From positions 1,860,001 to 1,924,000 of the forward strand of contig NC_013165.1 of the NCBI RefSeq assembly GCF_000023885.1: DNA of 64,000 nt, read 5' to 3'. Numbering within the stretch: position 1 is the stretch's first letter; each line of letters begins with the position of its first letter. The stretch comes from Slackia heliotrinireducens DSM 20476 (GTDB lineage Bacteria > Actinomycetota > Coriobacteriia > Coriobacteriales > Eggerthellaceae). Made by a program: the position numbers and the translations under genes. Positions 61,702-64,000 of the stretch are shown here, piece by piece. Below the pieces are notes generated by a model. It was not told the origin of the DNA, searched no databases, and worked only from the letters and a program-made list of their open reading frames with translations.

Positions 61702-61724
61702 GCCTTGTCTCCTCATGCTCGGTT

Positions 61725-61757
61725 CAAAAAAGGCAGAGCCGGCACGAAGCCGGCCGT
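61725..61757 (-). terminator. hairpin/terminator between glgA and glgP
   Basis: On the minus strand GCCGGC-TTCGT-GCCGGC followed by TCTGCCTTTTTTG. It lies just before the glgP ribosome site, so it would lower, but perhaps not stop, read-through from glgA. Confidence 0.75.
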
Positions 61758-61788
61758 CCGCCGAAAAATCAATTGTCCCAGTGTACAA

Positions 61789-63246
61789 CTAAAGCGTCAG
61801 GTACAGGTCGGCGTAGGCGCGTGCGCACCTTCCGAAACCAAAATCACATGCCATGGCCTGCTGAATGAGCCGCTTGCGTGCGGGCTTGTCGTGCCACGTC
61901 TCCAGCGCGTAGTCGATGCAGCCGAGCATCTCGTAGGCGTCGTAGTTCGCAAATGAGAAGCCGGTGCCTTCGCCGGTGTAGCGGTTGTACGGAACCACCG
62001 TGTCCTTCAGGCCGCCCGTCTCGCGCACGATGGGCAGCGTGCCGTAGGCCAGCGCGATCATCTGGGAGATGCCGCAGGGCTCGAAGGCCGACGGCATGAG
62101 GAACAGGTCGCTGGCCGCATAGATGCGGTGGGACAGGTCGCCGTTGTAGCCGATGTAGGAGCACAAACGCCCCTTGTAGCGGTTCTCGCCGTCACGCAGG
62201 AAGTTCTCCAGGTCGGCGTCGCCGGAGCCCAGCACAACCATGCGCACGTTGCGGGCCATGATGTCGTCCAGCACGGGACACAGAAGGTCGATGCCCTTCT
62301 GAGGCGTAAGGCGTCCCACCATGCCGATCAGCGGCACGTCCTCCCCTTCCCCAATGGGGTCCAGGCCCAGCTCCTCCAGAAGCGCGGCCTTCACCAGGCG
62401 TTTGCGCCAAGCGCTTTTCGCCGAGAAACGTGCAGGCAGCGCGGCATCGTCGGACGGGTTCCAGATTTCGCGGTCGATGCCGTTCAAAATGCCGGACAGG
62501 TCGCTTCCGCGGGAGCGCAGCACGCCGTCCAGGCTTTCGCCCAGCTCGGGGGTGCAGATTTCCTGCGCGTAGGTTGGGCTAACCGTGCTCACCTTGTCGG
62601 CGAAGACGATGCCCGCCTTCAGCATGTTGTCGCAGCCGTAATGCCCCACGAAGTCAGGCGTTGCCAACGAGTCGTCCACACCCAGAAGGTCGCGGTCGAA
62701 CTCATGGGAGAACTGGCCTTGGAAGTGCAGGTTGTGGATGGTGAGCACCGTGCGAAGCCCGCCTTGCATAGCGCCTTGGTACTGGGTCTTGACCAGCAGC
62801 GGCATCATGGCGGTGTGCCAGTCGTTGCAGTGCAGGATGCCCGGCTCGAAGTCGAGGCACGGGATGGCTTCCAACGTGGCGCGGGTGAAGAACGCGTACT
62901 GCTCGCCTTCGAACTCGCCGCCGCAGTACACAGGCCCGCCGAAGTAGAACTCGTTGTCGATGAAATAGTAGGTCACGCCGTCGAGCACCAGCTTCTCCAC
63001 GCCCACATACTGCGAGCGCCAGCCAAGCCCCACGTGGAAGTCGCACAGGTGCTCGGCCTGCGCGGCGTAGCGGTCTTTGATCTGACGGTGGAACGGCATG
63101 ATGACGCGGGCGTCGATGCCCAGCTCGCCCAGGTACTTCGGCAGGGCGCCCACCACGTCGGCCAATCCGCCGATCTTCACCAAGGGGGCGCATTCCGCGG
63201 AAGCGATCAGGACGCCGGGCAAGTTCTCGTAAGCAGATTCGGACAT
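61789..63246 (-). CDS. glgA: glycogen synthase
   Basis: A 485-residue bacterial glycogen synthase (GT5). It has the ADP-glucose-binding KIGGLADVVGALPKYL (Lys24), HCNDWHTAMMPLL, NGIDREIWNPSDD, GRLTPQKGIDLL and the C-terminal PSAFEPCGISQMIALAYGTLPIVRETGGLKDTV motif, which contains the catalytic Glu. It adds glucose from ADP-glucose to glycogen. ATG 63246 is set by GAGGAG; upstream GTG lacks a better one. It lies downstream of glgD, separated by 262 bases that carry a long inverted repeat. Confidence 0.95.
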   Translation of the reverse strand: MSESAYENLPGVLIASAECAPLVKIGGLADVVGALPKYLGELGIDARVIMPFHRQIKDRYAAQAEHLCDFHVGLGWRSQYVGVEKLVLDGVTYYFIDNEFYFGGPVYCGGEFEGEQYAFFTRATLEAIPCLDFEPGILHCNDWHTAMMPLLVKTQYQGAMQGGLRTVLTIHNLHFQGQFSHEFDRDLLGVDDSLATPDFVGHYGCDNMLKAGIVFADKVSTVSPTYAQEICTPELGESLDGVLRSRGSDLSGILNGIDREIWNPSDDAALPARFSAKSAWRKRLVKAALLEELGLDPIGEGEDVPLIGMVGRLTPQKGIDLLCPVLDDIMARNVRMVVLGSGDADLENFLRDGENRYKGRLCSYIGYNGDLSHRIYAASDLFLMPSAFEPCGISQMIALAYGTLPIVRETGGLKDTVVPYNRYTGEGTGFSFANYDAYEMLGCIDYALETWHDKPARKRLIQQAMACDFGFGRCARAYADLYLTL

Positions 63247-63370
63247 TTCGTTCTCCTCGGTCACATGAATGGAATCAGTGTTTCATAGCACCCGATTGTA
63301 CAGAAACGCAGCGCCCTTTCCGGCAATCACCATCCGAGCTGCATACGTCTCTGCCCGATGAAGGACGCGT

Positions 63371-63484
63371 GCGAGGCAGACCTGTTGAGGGTCTGCCGCT
63401 TGCGCAGGCGGGCAATGCCCTGCGGTTCGGCATACGCTCTGCCGCCGAGCAGCCGTAGGCAGACCCTCTACAGGTCTGCCTCGC
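63371..63484. repeat. nested inverted repeat between glgD and glgA
   Basis: GCGAGGCAGACCTGTTGAGG and its continuation to 63397 are repeated inverted at 63458-63484 with a single mismatch (27-base arms, 60-base spacer). Each arm is itself a hairpin (GGCAGACC…GGTCTGCC), and the spacer folds too (GCAGG…CCCTGC). This could act as a terminator for glgD or a cruciform regulator of glgA; no U-tract is present on either side. Confidence 0.65.
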
Positions 63485-63508
63485 GGATGGCTTTCGCCGA
63501 TTGTGACG

Positions 63509-64000
63509 CTACGCTTCTATGATGGAACCCTTGCGGATGACGACGGGCAGGTCGGGCGTGCCGACGATGCGGGCGTTCGGCCTTACCACGACGTCCTTGT
63601 CGATAATGGCGTTGCGAAGGTGTGCCCCTTGGCCTATACGGGCGTTCTGCATGACGACGCAGTTCTTGACGTCGGCGCCTCGATCGATGGTCACGCCGCG
63701 GAACACGACGCTTCCGGACACGCGGCCGAACACGTCGCACCCGTTGCCGAACACGCTTTCCTCCACACGGCAGCCCGCGGCGAAACGCACCGGGGGCGCA
63801 TCTTTGATGCGGGTGTGAACGGGGCCGTGGGCCACGAAGAGCTCTTCGCGGACCTCGGGGTCGATCATGTCCTTGGAGATGTCAAAGTACGATTTGACGC
63901 TGCTGATGCGGGCCGCGTACCCCGTATGCTCGACGCCGGCCACCTTGTACTTCCTCAACGCCGGTTCGAGCACGTCGGTCACGAAGTTGTAGCGGCCCTC
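63509..64000 (-). CDS. glgD: glucose-1-phosphate adenylyltransferase subunit GlgD, C-terminal part (partial)
   Basis: Only the last 163 codons lie in the window; the gene starts beyond the right edge. The visible part begins inside EGRYNFVTDVLEPALRKYK and runs through a left-handed beta-helix of hexapeptide-type repeats (FAAGCRVEESVFGNGCDVFGRV, IIDKDVVVRPNARIVG). This is the C-terminal domain of the GlgC/GlgD family. The short, non-GlgC-like closing sequence (DLPVVIRKGSII) favours the GlgD regulatory subunit. It feeds ADP-glucose to GlgA next door. Confidence 0.85.
   Translation of the reverse strand, partial: EGRYNFVTDVLEPALRKYKVAGVEHTGYAARISSVKSYFDISKDMIDPEVREELFVAHGPVHTRIKDAPPVRFAAGCRVEESVFGNGCDVFGRVSGSVVFRGVTIDRGADVKNCVVMQNARIGQGAHLRNAIIDKDVVVRPNARIVGTPDLPVVIRKGSIIEA

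Overview
The window looks like chromosome of a strictly anaerobic, GC-rich actinobacterium of the class Coriobacteriia, most likely family Eggerthellaceae (Slackia-like). This is inferred from content, not from a marker gene. Typical traits are a Tat-exported FAD 'fumarate-reductase-like' flavoprotein next to a membrane-bound LuxR regulator, DMSO-reductase-family molybdoenzymes with a dedicated TorD, a helix-turn-helix/AlaA fusion, many ferredoxin proteins, and a glycogen cluster. No rRNA, tRNA, CRISPR array or complete insertion sequence was recognised. Three copies of a short inverted-repeat element (215-228 bp) are the only mobile-looking DNA.

Layout. 1-2.0 kb: end of a soluble NAD(P)H/ferredoxin-type redox operon (SfrB/GltD-like flavoprotein plus the start of a 2Fe-2S protein). 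2.4-8.5 kb: small unknown protein, HTH-aminotransferase fusion, CoA-disulfide-reductase/rhodanese pair, ferredoxin-type aldo/keto reductase, GNAT. 8.5-12.7 kb: membrane LuxR regulator divergent from a Tat flavoprotein, with repeat copy 1 between them. 12.8-15 kb: repeat copy 2, ArsR-NifX fusion, a possible structured RNA, small unknown protein. 15-25 kb: mostly housekeeping and accessory genes (RidA, MBL hydrolase, TlyA, lipase-like hydrolase, LytTR-DUF3021 pair, stand-alone GMP synthase ATPase part, radical SAM, alpha/beta hydrolase, lipoprotein, MerR).

25-29.5 kb holds a five-gene respiratory cluster (NrfC-like, NrfD-like, tri-haem cytochrome fused to a sulfite-oxidase fold, a second sulfite-oxidase-fold protein, and a separate Mo-co dimerisation-like domain). 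29.9-31.8 kb: Ldh2-type dehydrogenase and a flavodoxin. 31.8-39.2 kb: a DmsABC-like complex with a 1018-residue Tat molybdoenzyme, a DUF6273 lipoprotein, and NapG/NapH-like electron carriers. 39.4-47.7 kb appears to be a maturation/regulation block for molybdoenzymes: two unknown proteins, TorD, a UvrD-like P-loop protein, two paralogous multi-cluster ferredoxins, and a LysR regulator.

47.8-54 kb: ABM monooxygenase, a large VIT/VWA/zinc-ribbon/DUF2135 protein, a choline-binding-repeat surface protein, an LCM-type methyltransferase, and repeat copy 3. 54.4-64 kb: glycogen/maltodextrin metabolism, with malQ (carrying a GH13-derived N-terminal module that lacks the barrel) convergent with glgD-glgA-glgP-GH13. 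Together the genes suggest a cell that stores glycogen and respires or reduces organic and inorganic acceptors through several membrane-anchored molybdenum and flavin enzymes.

Start sites were chosen by Shine-Dalgarno spacing. Functions are read from motifs only; no database search was possible.
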